From a virus, in IMG/VR virus record IMGVR_UViG_3300048589_000784, positions 1-33,560 of that record: a stretch of DNA of 33,560 nucleotides. One strand, written 5' to 3'. The position numbers and the translations under genes are program-made. The number at the start of each line of letters is the position of its first letter. The stretch's first letter is position 1. The notes beneath the pieces are model-generated. The model worked only from the letters and a program-made list of their open reading frames with translations, was not told where the DNA came from and ran no database searches. Positions 6,967-14,887 of the stretch are shown piece by piece.

Positions 6967-7349
6967 GCAGCAAGATCGACCCGAGCTGCCTGGCCCGGGC
7001 GTACGACGGCCCCCAGGTGTTCGACTACGGCGCGCACCGCGCCGACCAGTTGGTGCTGGCCACCGGCGCCGGGCTCATGCTCGCCGCGATGGACGTGCTC
7101 AACGCCCGCTGGTGTGTCGACATCGGCGGCCAGCGCGGGCTCACCAGACACCGCGACTGGCTGGCCGCCAGCGCGCAGGCCGTCGAGCGGGTCTGGCTCA
7201 TCGGCTGGTTCACGGTCACCGACCCGGGGTCGGTGTTCGACGTCGTGCGCGAGTGCGTGCCCGCGTTCAAGGTGACCTCCTACACCCATCCCGAGTTTGA
7301 CCACGGCACCCGCTACGCCACCTTCCCCGGAGCCCCCACATGCACGTGA
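6963..7349 (+). CDS. Unknown protein in the ParB/ABC-GNAT operon
   Basis: Encodes 128 residues. The GTG at 6963 overlaps the previous stop (GTGA), and its own end overlaps the dehydrogenase ATG by 10 bases, so it belongs to a tightly coupled operon. I do not recognise the family. Visible features are a hydrophobic LVLATGAGLMLAAMDVL helix near residues 30-46, WCVDIGG, and a beta-like VWLIGWFTV strand. Histidines and acidic residues cluster near the end (YTHPEFDHGTRY). The mix of a central strand with conserved-looking His/Asp is compatible with a small enzyme or binding domain. Its constant position between two enzymes suggests a step in the same pathway. Confidence 0.7.
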   Translation: MSSKIDPSCLARAYDGPQVFDYGAHRADQLVLATGAGLMLAAMDVLNARWCVDIGGQRGLTRHRDWLAASAQAVERVWLIGWFTVTDPGSVFDVVRECVPAFKVTSYTHPEFDHGTRYATFPGAPTCT

Positions 7350-8239
7350 TCGCCACCCTGGAGCACGCCGGGTTCCTCACCGAGCGGGTCATCCCCCACG
7401 TGGCGGTCACCTCCGACGGCTACCCCGTCGAGGGCACCCGTGACGCGTCCGGGCCGGTCGCCGTCTGGTGGTCGTTCAGCATGACCGCCGCAGGCCGCCG
7501 GCGGGTGTTCGACCGCTACCGCGACCGCATCGTGTGGGTGCACTCCGACGCCGCCGGGGTCGACCACCTGGCACCCCTGCCGCCGCGCGCGGCGGTCACC
7601 TCGGCGCACGCCGCGCAGACGCGCGGGGTCGCCGAGTGGGTGCTGGCCGCCATGCTGTGGGACACCAAGGACATGGCCGCCTACCAGCGGCGCTCGGACA
7701 GCGGACTGTGGCAGCCCGGCGGCACCGCGACCGGCCTGTCCGGTCGCAGGGCCGCCTTCTTCGGCACCGGCGCCATCACCCAGCGGGTGCTGCCCGCGCT
7801 GCTCGCGCTCGACGTTGACGCCGTCGGCACCAACGAGACCGGCACCCAGGTGCACGGGATGACCACGCTGCCCTTCCGTGAATGGGTGGGCTGGCTGCGC
7901 ACCTGCCGCTGGCTGGTGATCGCCGCGCCGCTCACCGACGACACCGAGCACGCCATCGACCTGGGGGTGCTGTCCAACCTCGACGGGGCGTGCCTCATCA
8001 ACGTGGGCCGGGGGCGGATCGTCGCACCGGGCGCCATCGAGGAGGCGCTGCGCCAAGGCTGGCTGCACTCGGCCGTGCTCGACGTGCACGACCCGGAGCC
8101 GCTGCCCGCCACGTCGCCGCTGTGGACCGACGACCGGGTGCTGGTACTCCCACACGACACCTGGCGAACCGATGGACTGCGGCACTCCCGCCAGCAGGCT
8201 TTCCTGGCCGAGTACCGCAGACGCATCGCCGACAGTTAG
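7340..8239 (+). CDS. D-2-hydroxyacid dehydrogenase family protein
   Basis: Encodes 299 residues, near the family's usual 310-330. The first third is a divergent substrate domain (VHSDAAGVDHLAPLP). The NAD(P)-binding Rossmann loop is FGTGAIT at 141-147, in which the third glycine of GxGxxG is Thr. The residue usually Asp at the end of the second strand is Asn, hinting at NADP use. The catalytic triad appears intact: Arg224 in NVGRG, Glu253 in DVHDPEP, His272 in LPHDTW. Such enzymes interconvert 2-oxo and D-2-hydroxy acids. A phage copy is unusual. It is the last gene of the ParB/ABC-GNAT operon, so it may supply or recycle a small acid used there, which is an inference. Confidence 0.9.
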   Translation: MHVIATLEHAGFLTERVIPHVAVTSDGYPVEGTRDASGPVAVWWSFSMTAAGRRRVFDRYRDRIVWVHSDAAGVDHLAPLPPRAAVTSAHAAQTRGVAEWVLAAMLWDTKDMAAYQRRSDSGLWQPGGTATGLSGRRAAFFGTGAITQRVLPALLALDVDAVGTNETGTQVHGMTTLPFREWVGWLRTCRWLVIAAPLTDDTEHAIDLGVLSNLDGACLINVGRGRIVAPGAIEEALRQGWLHSAVLDVHDPEPLPATSPLWTDDRVLVLPHDTWRTDGLRHSRQQAFLAEYRRRIADS

Positions 8240-8243
8240 TCGC

Positions 8244-8810
8244 TCATCGCTCTCCGTATAGGAGTCTGCTGATCCGCTGAAGTTTGGCGAGCACCTCGGG
8301 GTCGCCCAGGTAGGCGGCCGCGCTCACGTATTCAATCACCGGCTCGATGCTTGGCTTGGGCGGGTGAGTCTCAAGCCGTTCAGTGGCCGCCCAAGGCCGG
8401 TGGAAGTCCCACAATCCTTGCTTGCCCTGACAGGGGAAAGGCCGGGGTAAGCGCATCGGGCGGTCGAGCACCCAGTGCCAGTGGCCCGGCATTGCCCACG
8501 GCGATGAACTGTCCTGCACGACGTCGATCAGGGTGACCCATCCGAGGATCGCACCATGCGAGTCGGGAATTCCGCCATGCGTGGCAGCGGCCTGGCGTGC
8601 GTTCGGCGATGAGTCGACCCGTTGCCCGGCATGAATCCACAGTCGCCCCCGGTGCTTTGTCGCCCAAGTGCGGTTCTCGACGTCCTTGTGCCCGGCAACG
8701 ATGAGCCCCGCCCAGGGTTGTCGGATGGTCAATGCCTTGCCCGGCTGGGGGCTGATCCCAACCGGGCCGTCACGCCGCGTCACGCTCACAACATAACGGA
8801 GGCCCGACAA
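8244..8810 (-). CDS. ASCH-domain (PUA-like) protein
   Basis: Encodes up to 188 residues. The ASCH core is clear: LTIRQPWAGLIVAG and DVENRTW (residues 28-48), GRLWIHAGQ, then AILGWVTLIDVV. The C-terminal part has Trp-rich segments (WHWVLDRP, GLWDFHRPW). ASCH proteins belong to the PUA-like fold; members bind modified nucleic acids or, like YqfB, hydrolyse N4-acetylcytidine. The start is uncertain: the outermost TTG at 8810 abuts the divergent gene at 8811, GTG codons lie 21 and 27 bases inside, and none has a clear ribosome site. It converges on the dehydrogenase with a four-base gap. GC is somewhat lower than its neighbours. Confidence 0.8.
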   Translation of the reverse strand: MSGLRYVVSVTRRDGPVGISPQPGKALTIRQPWAGLIVAGHKDVENRTWATKHRGRLWIHAGQRVDSSPNARQAAATHGGIPDSHGAILGWVTLIDVVQDSSSPWAMPGHWHWVLDRPMRLPRPFPCQGKQGLWDFHRPWAATERLETHPPKPSIEPVIEYVSAAAYLGDPEVLAKLQRISRLLYGER

Positions 8811-9086
8811 GTGCCGGAAGCCCCAGATTTGCCCACCCCGCCCCGCCCACTGGGCTCACAGGGCCAGCGCGTGTGGGCTCGCTACGCGGCCGCCGTCGAC
8901 CACGACGAGGTCGCCCTGGCCGCCGAGTTGGCCGATGAGCACTACCACCTGAGGGCGCGTGTGCTGCGCGAGGGCGACCCCTCCGACCGGCGCGCGCTGC
9001 GCGACGTCGAGGCGCGGCTGTCCGAGGCGCTGCGGCGGCTGGACACCCGCGCGTCGTGGAACGCCTACCAGACCGAGAGGGGTTGA
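8811..9086 (+). CDS. Small helical protein, terminase-small-subunit-like
   Basis: Encodes 91 residues from GTG 8811, supported by GGAGG eight bases upstream. The frame continues far upstream, but that part overlaps the ASCH gene. After a proline-rich start, the LGSQGQRVWARYAAAVDHDE segment and the helices that follow resemble P27-type terminase small subunits. Those helices form a coiled-coil-like bundle rich in Arg, Ala and Leu. It directly precedes a second, clearer terminase small subunit, so it may be a packaging accessory or a diverged duplicate. It could also be unrelated. No catalytic motif is visible. Confidence 0.7.
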   Translation: MPEAPDLPTPPRPLGSQGQRVWARYAAAVDHDEVALAAELADEHYHLRARVLREGDPSDRRALRDVEARLSEALRRLDTRASWNAYQTERG

Positions 9087-9089
9087 CCC

Positions 9090-9506
9090 ATGCCTCGTGG
9101 ACAGGTGCCCAAGCACTCCAGCCAGCGCCGCCGCCGCAACGTCGACGGCCGCCCCGAGACCGTCGAGGTGACCGGCCCGCCGGTGACCGCCCCCAAGTTG
9201 CGCCCGGGCATTCACCCGCTGGCGGCGCGCTGGTACGAGTCGCTGACCGAATCCGACCAGTCGCGGTTCTACCAGCCCTCGGACTGGATGACCGCCCAGG
9301 TGATCGCCGAGGCCATCGGGGACTTCGCCGAGCAGCCCCGCGCGTCGATGCTCAGCGCCATCCTGCAAGGCGCCACCGTGCTGCTGGCCACCGAGGGAGA
9401 CCGGCGGCGGCTGCGCCTGGAACTGACCCGCAAGAGCACGTCCGACCCCGACGAGGAGGCCGCTGTTGTCGCCCTCGCCGAATACCAGAGCCGTCTCGGT
9501 TCATAA
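9090..9506 (+). CDS. Terminase small subunit
   Basis: Encodes 138 residues. It opens with a basic, disordered DNA-binding segment (PKHSSQRRRRN). The actinophage small-terminase core follows: HPLAARWYESLTESDQSRFY, PSDWMTAQVIAEAI, and a helical end. The usual role is to recognise the packaging site and deliver DNA to the large subunit. The ATG follows the previous stop by three bases, and the gene overlaps the large terminase by 41 bases, as expected for a coupled pair. Confidence 0.85.
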   Translation: MPRGQVPKHSSQRRRRNVDGRPETVEVTGPPVTAPKLRPGIHPLAARWYESLTESDQSRFYQPSDWMTAQVIAEAIGDFAEQPRASMLSAILQGATVLLATEGDRRRLRLELTRKSTSDPDEEAAVVALAEYQSRLGS

Positions 9507-11115
9507 CCGGCTGGTCACCCTGCCCGACTCGCTGCCCACGCTGACGCTGGGCTGGGAGGCGGTGCGCTGGGCGACCAAGTACCTGCGCCACCCCAACGGC
9601 CCCCGGGCCGGGCAGCGCTGGCAGTTCGTGGACTCCCAGGTGCGGTTCCTGCTGCACTGGTACGCCGTCGACGAGACCGGCGTGTGGCTGTACCGCCACG
9701 GCGCCCGGCGGCTGGCCAAGGGTTCCGGCAAGTCACCGTTCGCGGCCCTGCTGTCGCTGGTCGAGTTGTGCGCCCCGGTGCGGCTGGCCGACTTCGACTC
9801 CACGGCCCCGGGCGGGTGCATCGGCAGGCCCGTGGACATGCCGCTGGTGCAGATCGCGGCCACCGCCGAGTCGCAGACCGCCAACACCATGCGCATGGTG
9901 CGCGCGTTCGCCAGCAAGGGCTCCCGGGTGGTCGTCGAGCACGGCCTCGACGTCGGCAAGACCGTGTTCTACAAGCCCGGCGGCGGTCAGCTGCAAACGA
10001 TCACCTCCAGTGCGACGGCCGCCGAAGGCGCGGAGGTCACCTTCGTGGTGGCCGACGAGACCGAGCACTGGACGCCGGGCAACGGCGGGCTGGAACTGTC
10101 GCAGACCCTCGACCGGAACCTGCGCAAGTCGGGGTCTCGGATGATGGAGACCTCGAATGCCTGGGAGCCCGGGGTGGGCAGCGTCGCCGAGGCCACCTGG
10201 GACGGGTTCGTCGCCCAGGAGGAGGGCCGCACCAAGGGCGCCACGCGCATCCTGTACGACGCCCGAGTGGCCCCGCCGGGCACCGACCTGGCCGACGAGG
10301 CGAGCCTGACCGCCGCGCTGGAGCACGTGTACGGCGATTGTTTCTGGGTCAACCTGGCCGACATCCGCGAGGCCATCTGGGACGTGCGCACCCCGGTGGA
10401 CATCTCCCGGCGGTTCTACCTCAACCAGCCGACGGCGGCGCTCGACGCCTGGGTGACCCCGCAGCAGTGGGCGGCCTGCGCCCGGGTCGGTGAGACCGTC
10501 GAGCCCGGCGAGGACATCGTGGCGTTCTTCGACGGCTCCAAGAGCCGCGACGCCACCGCGCTGATCGGCTGCCGGGTCTCCGACGGGTTCGTGTTCACCA
10601 TCGGCGTCTGGGAGCCCGGCACCGACGAGGTGGTCGACGCCCTCCAGGTCGACGGCGCCGTGGCGTGGATGTTCGAGACGTACAACGTCGTCGGGTTCTA
10701 CGCCGACGTCCGCGAATGGGAGTCCTTCACTAAGGTCAGTTGGCCCGAGCAGTACACCGACGGGCTGGCGGTGTGGGCCGAGAGCAGGGGCACCAAAGAC
10801 CCGCAGCCCATCGCCTGGGACATGCGCAACCACGTACTGGAGTTCACCAAGGCCGCCGAGTTGGCGGCCGCCGAGATCGCCGACGGGGCACTGCCCCACG
10901 ACGGCGACTCCCGGGTCGCCCGCCACGTGGGCAACGCCCGCCGGCGGGTCAACCGCTGGGGGGTGTCCATCGGCAAGGAGACCCGCGACTCCCCCCACAA
11001 GATCGACGCCGCGGTGTGCGTGATCGGCGCCCGGATGGTGCGCCGCTACGTGCTCGCCCAGGACTACAAGGCGAAGCCGAAGCGGCCGCGTACCGGCCGG
11101 GTGGCCGCGTTCTAA
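9466..11115 (+). CDS. Terminase large subunit
   Basis: Encodes 549 residues. The TTG at 9466 is supported by GAGGAGG ending six bases before it. The ATPase domain shows a Walker-A-like RRLAKGSGKSPFAA (about residues 82-95) and Walker B VTFVVADETEHW. The C-terminal nuclease carries DGSKSRDATALIG and a late acidic DAAVCVIGA motif. It cuts and pumps phage DNA into the prohead through the portal encoded next. Length and motif order are typical and the gene looks intact. The start lies inside the small-terminase gene, so their synthesis is coupled. Confidence 0.95.
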   Translation: MSPSPNTRAVSVHNRLVTLPDSLPTLTLGWEAVRWATKYLRHPNGPRAGQRWQFVDSQVRFLLHWYAVDETGVWLYRHGARRLAKGSGKSPFAALLSLVELCAPVRLADFDSTAPGGCIGRPVDMPLVQIAATAESQTANTMRMVRAFASKGSRVVVEHGLDVGKTVFYKPGGGQLQTITSSATAAEGAEVTFVVADETEHWTPGNGGLELSQTLDRNLRKSGSRMMETSNAWEPGVGSVAEATWDGFVAQEEGRTKGATRILYDARVAPPGTDLADEASLTAALEHVYGDCFWVNLADIREAIWDVRTPVDISRRFYLNQPTAALDAWVTPQQWAACARVGETVEPGEDIVAFFDGSKSRDATALIGCRVSDGFVFTIGVWEPGTDEVVDALQVDGAVAWMFETYNVVGFYADVREWESFTKVSWPEQYTDGLAVWAESRGTKDPQPIAWDMRNHVLEFTKAAELAAAEIADGALPHDGDSRVARHVGNARRRVNRWGVSIGKETRDSPHKIDAAVCVIGARMVRRYVLAQDYKAKPKRPRTGRVAAF

Positions 11116-11134
11116 CTCAACCTCAGGAGGCCGG

Positions 11135-12514
11135 GTGCAGGCATTAGACCTCGCGCGCCAATTGCTCACACTGCGCGACGACGAACTTCCGCGCCTGGAG
11201 AAGGTGAAGCGCTACCTGGCCGGTGAGCACGACTCGGTGTACGTCCCCGCCAGGGCGCGGGCCGAGTTCCAGTGGATCGTGCGCCGCTCGACGGTGAACG
11301 TCCTGCCGCTGATGGTGGACACCCCGGCGCAGGCCATGTACGTCGACGGCTACCGGCACTCCGAGGCCACCGACAACGCCCCCGCCTGGGAGGGCTGGCA
11401 GGCCAACCGGATGGACGCCCGGCAGACCGGGCTGCACCGCGCCATGCTCGCCTACGGCGCCGCCTACAACCTGATCCTGCCCGGCGAGCCCACCCCGGTG
11501 TGGTATCCGCTGTCGCCGCTGCGCTGCACGGCCGTCTACGACGACCCGGTGCAGGACGAGTGGCCCGAGTACGCGCTGATCGTGCGCGACCGGCGCACCC
11601 ACCGCGAGGTGAGCCTGATCGACTCCACGAGCATCTGGCGCTTCCGCGCCGAGCACACCGACGGTGAGGGCTGGTGGGGTGCCTCCCTGGAGTTCGTGCG
11701 TGAGGAGCGCCACGACCTCGGGGTGTGCCCGGTGGTGCGCTACGTGAACCGCACCGACCTCGACGGCCGGATCGTCGGCGAGGTCGAGCCGCTCATCACC
11801 TTGCAAGACCAGATCAACCTGACCACGTTCGGGCTGCTCATGGCCCAGCAGTATGCGGCGTTCCGGCAGCGCTGGGTGACCGGCATGGCGATCCCGCAGG
11901 ACGCCAACGGCAACGACATCGAGCCGTTCAACGCCGCCGTCAACCGGCTGTGGGTCGGCGAGGACGAGGACACCAAGTTCGGCGAGTTCGGGCAGACCGA
12001 CCTCAACGGCTACCTGTCCAGCCGGGACTCCTCGCTGCGCCACGTGGCCACCGTCGGGCAGTTGGCCCCGCACCACCTGATGGGGCCGATGTCCAACATC
12101 TCAGCCGAGGCGCTGGCGGCCGCCGAGATTCAGCAGACCCGCAAGACGACCGAGCGCAAGGAGTTGGCCGGGGAGGCCCACGAGCAGTCCTTCCGGCTGC
12201 ACGCGCTGGCCAGCGGCGACCTCGACGGCTGGCAGGACACCGGCGCGCAGGTCACCTGGCGCGACGTCAACAACGTGAACCTGGCGGCCGTGGCCGACGC
12301 CTGGGGCAAGATCGCCACCCAGTTGCAGGTGCCCGTGGAGATGCTGTGGGAGAAGATTCCCGGCTGGACGCAAACCGACGTGGAACGCGCCCGGGCCATG
12401 TCGGCGTCCGGGGACTCGCTGAGCCAACTCACCCAGGTGCTCAACACCCAGGCCGCCGCCCTGACGGCCGCGCCCGAGACCCCGCCGGGGACACCCGATG
12501 GCAGCGACCGCTGA
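11135..12514 (+). CDS. Portal protein (SPP1 gp6 type)
   Basis: Encodes 459 residues from GTG 11135, four bases after AGGAGG (11125-11130). Typical portal features are visible: an N-terminal helical segment with YLAGEHD, the VNVLPLMVDTPAQAMYVDGY core, then YGAAYNLIL and WYPLSPLRC. The helical LITLQDQINLTTFGLLMAQQYAA stem region follows, with the GWTQTDVERA C-terminal crown. Twelve copies form the vertex ring that holds the terminase during packaging and later the connector. It sits between the terminase and MuF genes in canonical order. Confidence 0.95.
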   Translation: MQALDLARQLLTLRDDELPRLEKVKRYLAGEHDSVYVPARARAEFQWIVRRSTVNVLPLMVDTPAQAMYVDGYRHSEATDNAPAWEGWQANRMDARQTGLHRAMLAYGAAYNLILPGEPTPVWYPLSPLRCTAVYDDPVQDEWPEYALIVRDRRTHREVSLIDSTSIWRFRAEHTDGEGWWGASLEFVREERHDLGVCPVVRYVNRTDLDGRIVGEVEPLITLQDQINLTTFGLLMAQQYAAFRQRWVTGMAIPQDANGNDIEPFNAAVNRLWVGEDEDTKFGEFGQTDLNGYLSSRDSSLRHVATVGQLAPHHLMGPMSNISAEALAAAEIQQTRKTTERKELAGEAHEQSFRLHALASGDLDGWQDTGAQVTWRDVNNVNLAAVADAWGKIATQLQVPVEMLWEKIPGWTQTDVERARAMSASGDSLSQLTQVLNTQAAALTAAPETPPGTPDGSDR

Positions 12515-12595
12515 CGGCCGGGCGGTCACCCTGGCCAAGCAGCGCCAGCAGATCGGGCTGACCCGCGCGGTGCAGGCCCAGACGCTGCGGCTGTG
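12498..12595 (+). pseudogene. N-terminal piece of the MuF-like gene in a different frame
   Basis: From the ATG at 12498, inside the last codons of the portal gene, this frame gives a typical MuF N-terminal helix (VTLAKQRQQIGLTRAV, then QTLRLW). Beyond about 12595 the same frame turns into improbable Ser/Thr/Pro/Trp-rich sequence. At that point the frame of the 12593-13273 gene becomes protein-like, with LDVDRLDQ and then DWLAAQAQ. A single extra base near TGGAG (12594-12598) would join the two. This could be a sequencing or assembly error, a real frameshift mutation, or -1 ribosomal frameshifting. I see no classical slippery heptamer. Confidence 0.5.
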
Positions 12596-13273
12596 GAGCC
12601 TGCGCTCGACGTCGACCGGCTCGACCAGACCGCGATGGACTGGCTGGCCGCCCAGGCCCAGATCACCCTGGCCGGTCGCCGGGCGGCGGCCCTCAACGGG
12701 GGACGGGCCTACGACCGCTACCGGCGCGCCGAGGTGGGTGCCCCGCTGCGGCGGCCCGACTCGATGGTCGCCGTCGGTGACGTCGCGGTGGCCCCCCGGT
12801 TCCTGATCGCGCAGCCCGAGGACATCGAACAGATCGTGACCAGCCTGCGGGTGACCGGCCCGGTGCGGGTCAAGCAGTCCCGCCAGGCCGGGCGCTCCCC
12901 GGATCGGGCCATGGCCGACGGGCTGGCCGCCGTGCAGGCGGCCGTGCAGCGCCACGTCCTCAACGGCGGGCGGCTGGCCGAGTTGACCCTGATGCAGGCC
13001 GACCCGCAGGTGAGCCGCTACGCCCGGGTGGTCAGCAGCGCCGCGTGCGCCTTCTGCGGGATGCTCGCCAGTCGCGGCGCGGTGTACCTCGACGAGGGCG
13101 CCGCCGACTTCGACGCCCACGACGCCTGCGGCTGCGCGGTGGAGCCCGTCATGCGCGACGGGCCGGTCACCGGCGCGAGCGCCCAGTGGCAGCAGCGCTG
13201 GGCCGCCTACCGCGAGACCGGGCAGCCGCTGACCCCGCAGGGGTTCGCTGCCTGGCTGCGCGCCACCCCCTGA
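12593..13273 (+). CDS. MuF-like minor head protein (VG15 type)
   Basis: Encodes 226 residues from GTG 12593 in this frame; the complete protein probably begins at 12498 in another frame. The C-terminal hallmark is present: SSAACAFCGMLASRG, then YLDEGAADFDAHDACGC with its paired cysteines. These features are typical of actinophage minor capsid/head-morphogenesis proteins that sit at the portal. The N-terminal helices match the family only when the upstream frame is included. Without it the gene lacks a ribosome site and the usual first helix. It lies between portal and scaffold as expected. Confidence 0.85.
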   Translation: MEPALDVDRLDQTAMDWLAAQAQITLAGRRAAALNGGRAYDRYRRAEVGAPLRRPDSMVAVGDVAVAPRFLIAQPEDIEQIVTSLRVTGPVRVKQSRQAGRSPDRAMADGLAAVQAAVQRHVLNGGRLAELTLMQADPQVSRYARVVSSAACAFCGMLASRGAVYLDEGAADFDAHDACGCAVEPVMRDGPVTGASAQWQQRWAAYRETGQPLTPQGFAAWLRATP

Positions 13274-13276
13274 TCC

Positions 13277-13295
13277 TCGCGCCGCAACGGCGCGA
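13277..13295 (+). terminator. Hairpin between minor head and scaffold genes
   Basis: TCGCGCCG (13277-13284) pairs perfectly with CGGCGCGA (13288-13295) across a three-base loop, three bases after the MuF stop. There is no U-tract, so it may modulate rather than end transcription. Confidence 0.4.
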
Positions 13296-13330
13296 CCTGC
13301 CACCACACACCCGAAACGGGAAGGACAGCA

Positions 13331-13831
13331 ATGGACGACGCCGACACCCCCACCCCGGACACCGAAACGGCATCCGAGGTTCCCCCCACCGGCAGCACCG
13401 ACGCCGGGGACACCACCGACTGGAAGGCCCGCTCCCGCGAATGGGAGCGCAGGGCCAAGGCCAACGCCGACGCGGCCCGCCGCTTGCAGGCCATGGAGGA
13501 CGAGAAGAAGACCGAGACCGAGCGCCTGAGTGAGCGCGTGCAGGCAGCCGAAACGGCCGCCGCGCAGGCCCGCGTCGAGGCGCTGCGCTACCGGATCGGT
13601 CTGGCCGCCGGTATCCCCGCCGAGTTCATCCCCCGCCTTCAGGGGGCCACCGAGGAGGAGTTGCAGGCCGACGCCGAGGCGCTGGCCAAGGCGCTCCCGC
13701 AGGCCCCGAAGGGGCAGCCGCTGACGACCAAGCCGTTGGCGTCGCTGTCGCTGGGCGCCACCCCGGAGGACGAGCAGAAGCCGGTGGACGGCAACGAGGC
13801 GATCCGTCGCCTGCTGTCCCGCAAGTCATAA
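13331..13831 (+). CDS. Capsid scaffolding protein
   Basis: Encodes 166 residues. The acidic Pro/Thr-rich N-terminus (DADTPTPDTETASEV) is followed by a long charged helix (WERRAKANADAARRLQAMEDEKK and beyond) predicted to coil. A short IGLAAGIPAEFIPRL hydrophobic motif and a basic RRLLSRKS tail complete it. Composition, length and position immediately before the major capsid gene fit the internal scaffold of phage proheads, which leaves or is degraded before packaging. GGAAGG precedes the ATG. No protease gene was recognised nearby. Confidence 0.9.
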   Translation: MDDADTPTPDTETASEVPPTGSTDAGDTTDWKARSREWERRAKANADAARRLQAMEDEKKTETERLSERVQAAETAAAQARVEALRYRIGLAAGIPAEFIPRLQGATEEELQADAEALAKALPQAPKGQPLTTKPLASLSLGATPEDEQKPVDGNEAIRRLLSRKS

Positions 13832-13862
13832 CGCATTCAACTATCCGAAAGGAGCCACGACC

Positions 13863-14804
13863 GTGGCATACGACAACATCATCGCGCGCGGCGCCGACGG
13901 CGACCCGCTCGTGCCTGAGCCCATGGTTCAGGAGGTCATCAAGGAGGCCGTGCAGGGCTCGGCGATCCTCCAGCAGGCCCGCCGGGTCACCATGTCGAGT
14001 AAGACCCAGCGCCAGCCGGTGCTGTCGGTGCTGCCGCAGGCGTACTGGGTGACCGGGGACACCGGCCTGAAGCAGACCACCAAGGCCGAGTGGGACAACA
14101 TCGACCTCGTCGCCGAGGAGATCGCGGTCATCGTCCCGGTGCCCGAGGCGTACATCGCCGACAGCGGCATCCCCATCTGGAACGAGGTGCGTCCGCTCAT
14201 CGGGCAGGCCATCGGCGCCAAGTTGGATCAGGCGTGCCTGTTCGGCACCGACGCCCCCAGCACGTTCGGCACCTCGGTGTTCGAGTCGGCCGAGGCCGCC
14301 GGGAACGTGGTCACCGCCGGAACCGGCGACGACCTCGCCGTCGACGTCGCCAGCCTCGGAGAGTTGCTGGCCGTCGAGGGCTACTCCCTGACCGGGTTCA
14401 TGTCCCGGCCCGGGTTCCAGTGGCGGCTCGTGGGGCTGCGCACCAGCGACGGCACCCCGATCTACTCGCCCAACCTTCAGGGCGCGCCGGGTCAGGGACT
14501 GTTCGGCCGCCCGCTCAACGAGGTCGGCAACGGCGCCTGGTCGGCCACTGACGCCGACCTGATCGGCGGCGACTTCTCCAAGGCCATCGTCGGTGTGCGC
14601 CAGGACATCACCTTCCGGGTGTTCACCGAGGGTGTCATCTCCGACGACAGCGGCAACGTGGTGCTCAACCTCATGCAGCAGGACTCGGTCGCGCTGCGCG
14701 TGGTGGCCCGCTTCGGGTTCGCAGTCGCCAACCCGGTCAACACTCTCGGTGGCGGGGCGGCGGGCACCAGCCCGTTCGGCATCCTGGCACCGGCATCGGT
14801 GTAA
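13863..14804 (+). CDS. Major capsid protein (HK97 fold)
   Basis: Encodes 313 residues from GTG 13863, preceded by AAAGGAG. The sequence follows the HK97-type pattern of actinophage capsids: an N-terminal arm (PEPMVQEVIKEAV), the E-loop region around LSVLPQAYWVTGDTGLKQTTK, and EIAVIVPVPEAYIADS. Next come IGQAIGAKLDQACLFG and a beta-rich P-domain ending VNTLGGGAAGTSPFG. It forms the icosahedral shell. It follows the scaffold and is followed by a perfect 13-bp hairpin, in keeping with the highest expression of the operon. No fused protease domain is present. Confidence 0.93.
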   Translation: MAYDNIIARGADGDPLVPEPMVQEVIKEAVQGSAILQQARRVTMSSKTQRQPVLSVLPQAYWVTGDTGLKQTTKAEWDNIDLVAEEIAVIVPVPEAYIADSGIPIWNEVRPLIGQAIGAKLDQACLFGTDAPSTFGTSVFESAEAAGNVVTAGTGDDLAVDVASLGELLAVEGYSLTGFMSRPGFQWRLVGLRTSDGTPIYSPNLQGAPGQGLFGRPLNEVGNGAWSATDADLIGGDFSKAIVGVRQDITFRVFTEGVISDDSGNVVLNLMQQDSVALRVVARFGFAVANPVNTLGGGAAGTSPFGILAPASV

Positions 14805-14823
14805 CCCGTCCCTTACCCGACAA

Positions 14824-14859
14824 GCCGGGGGCCGTCACCCCCTCCCGACGGCCCCCGGC
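14824..14859 (+). terminator. 13-bp perfect hairpin after the major capsid gene
   Basis: GCCGGGGGCCGTC (14824-14836) pairs without mismatch with GACGGCCCCCGGC (14847-14859) over a 10-base loop, about 20 bases after the capsid stop. There is no poly-U run. It is well placed to stabilise capsid mRNA or to attenuate read-through into the tail region. Confidence 0.65.
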
Positions 14860-14887
14860 CGGGTGAGAACCCACAGGAGCTTCCTCA

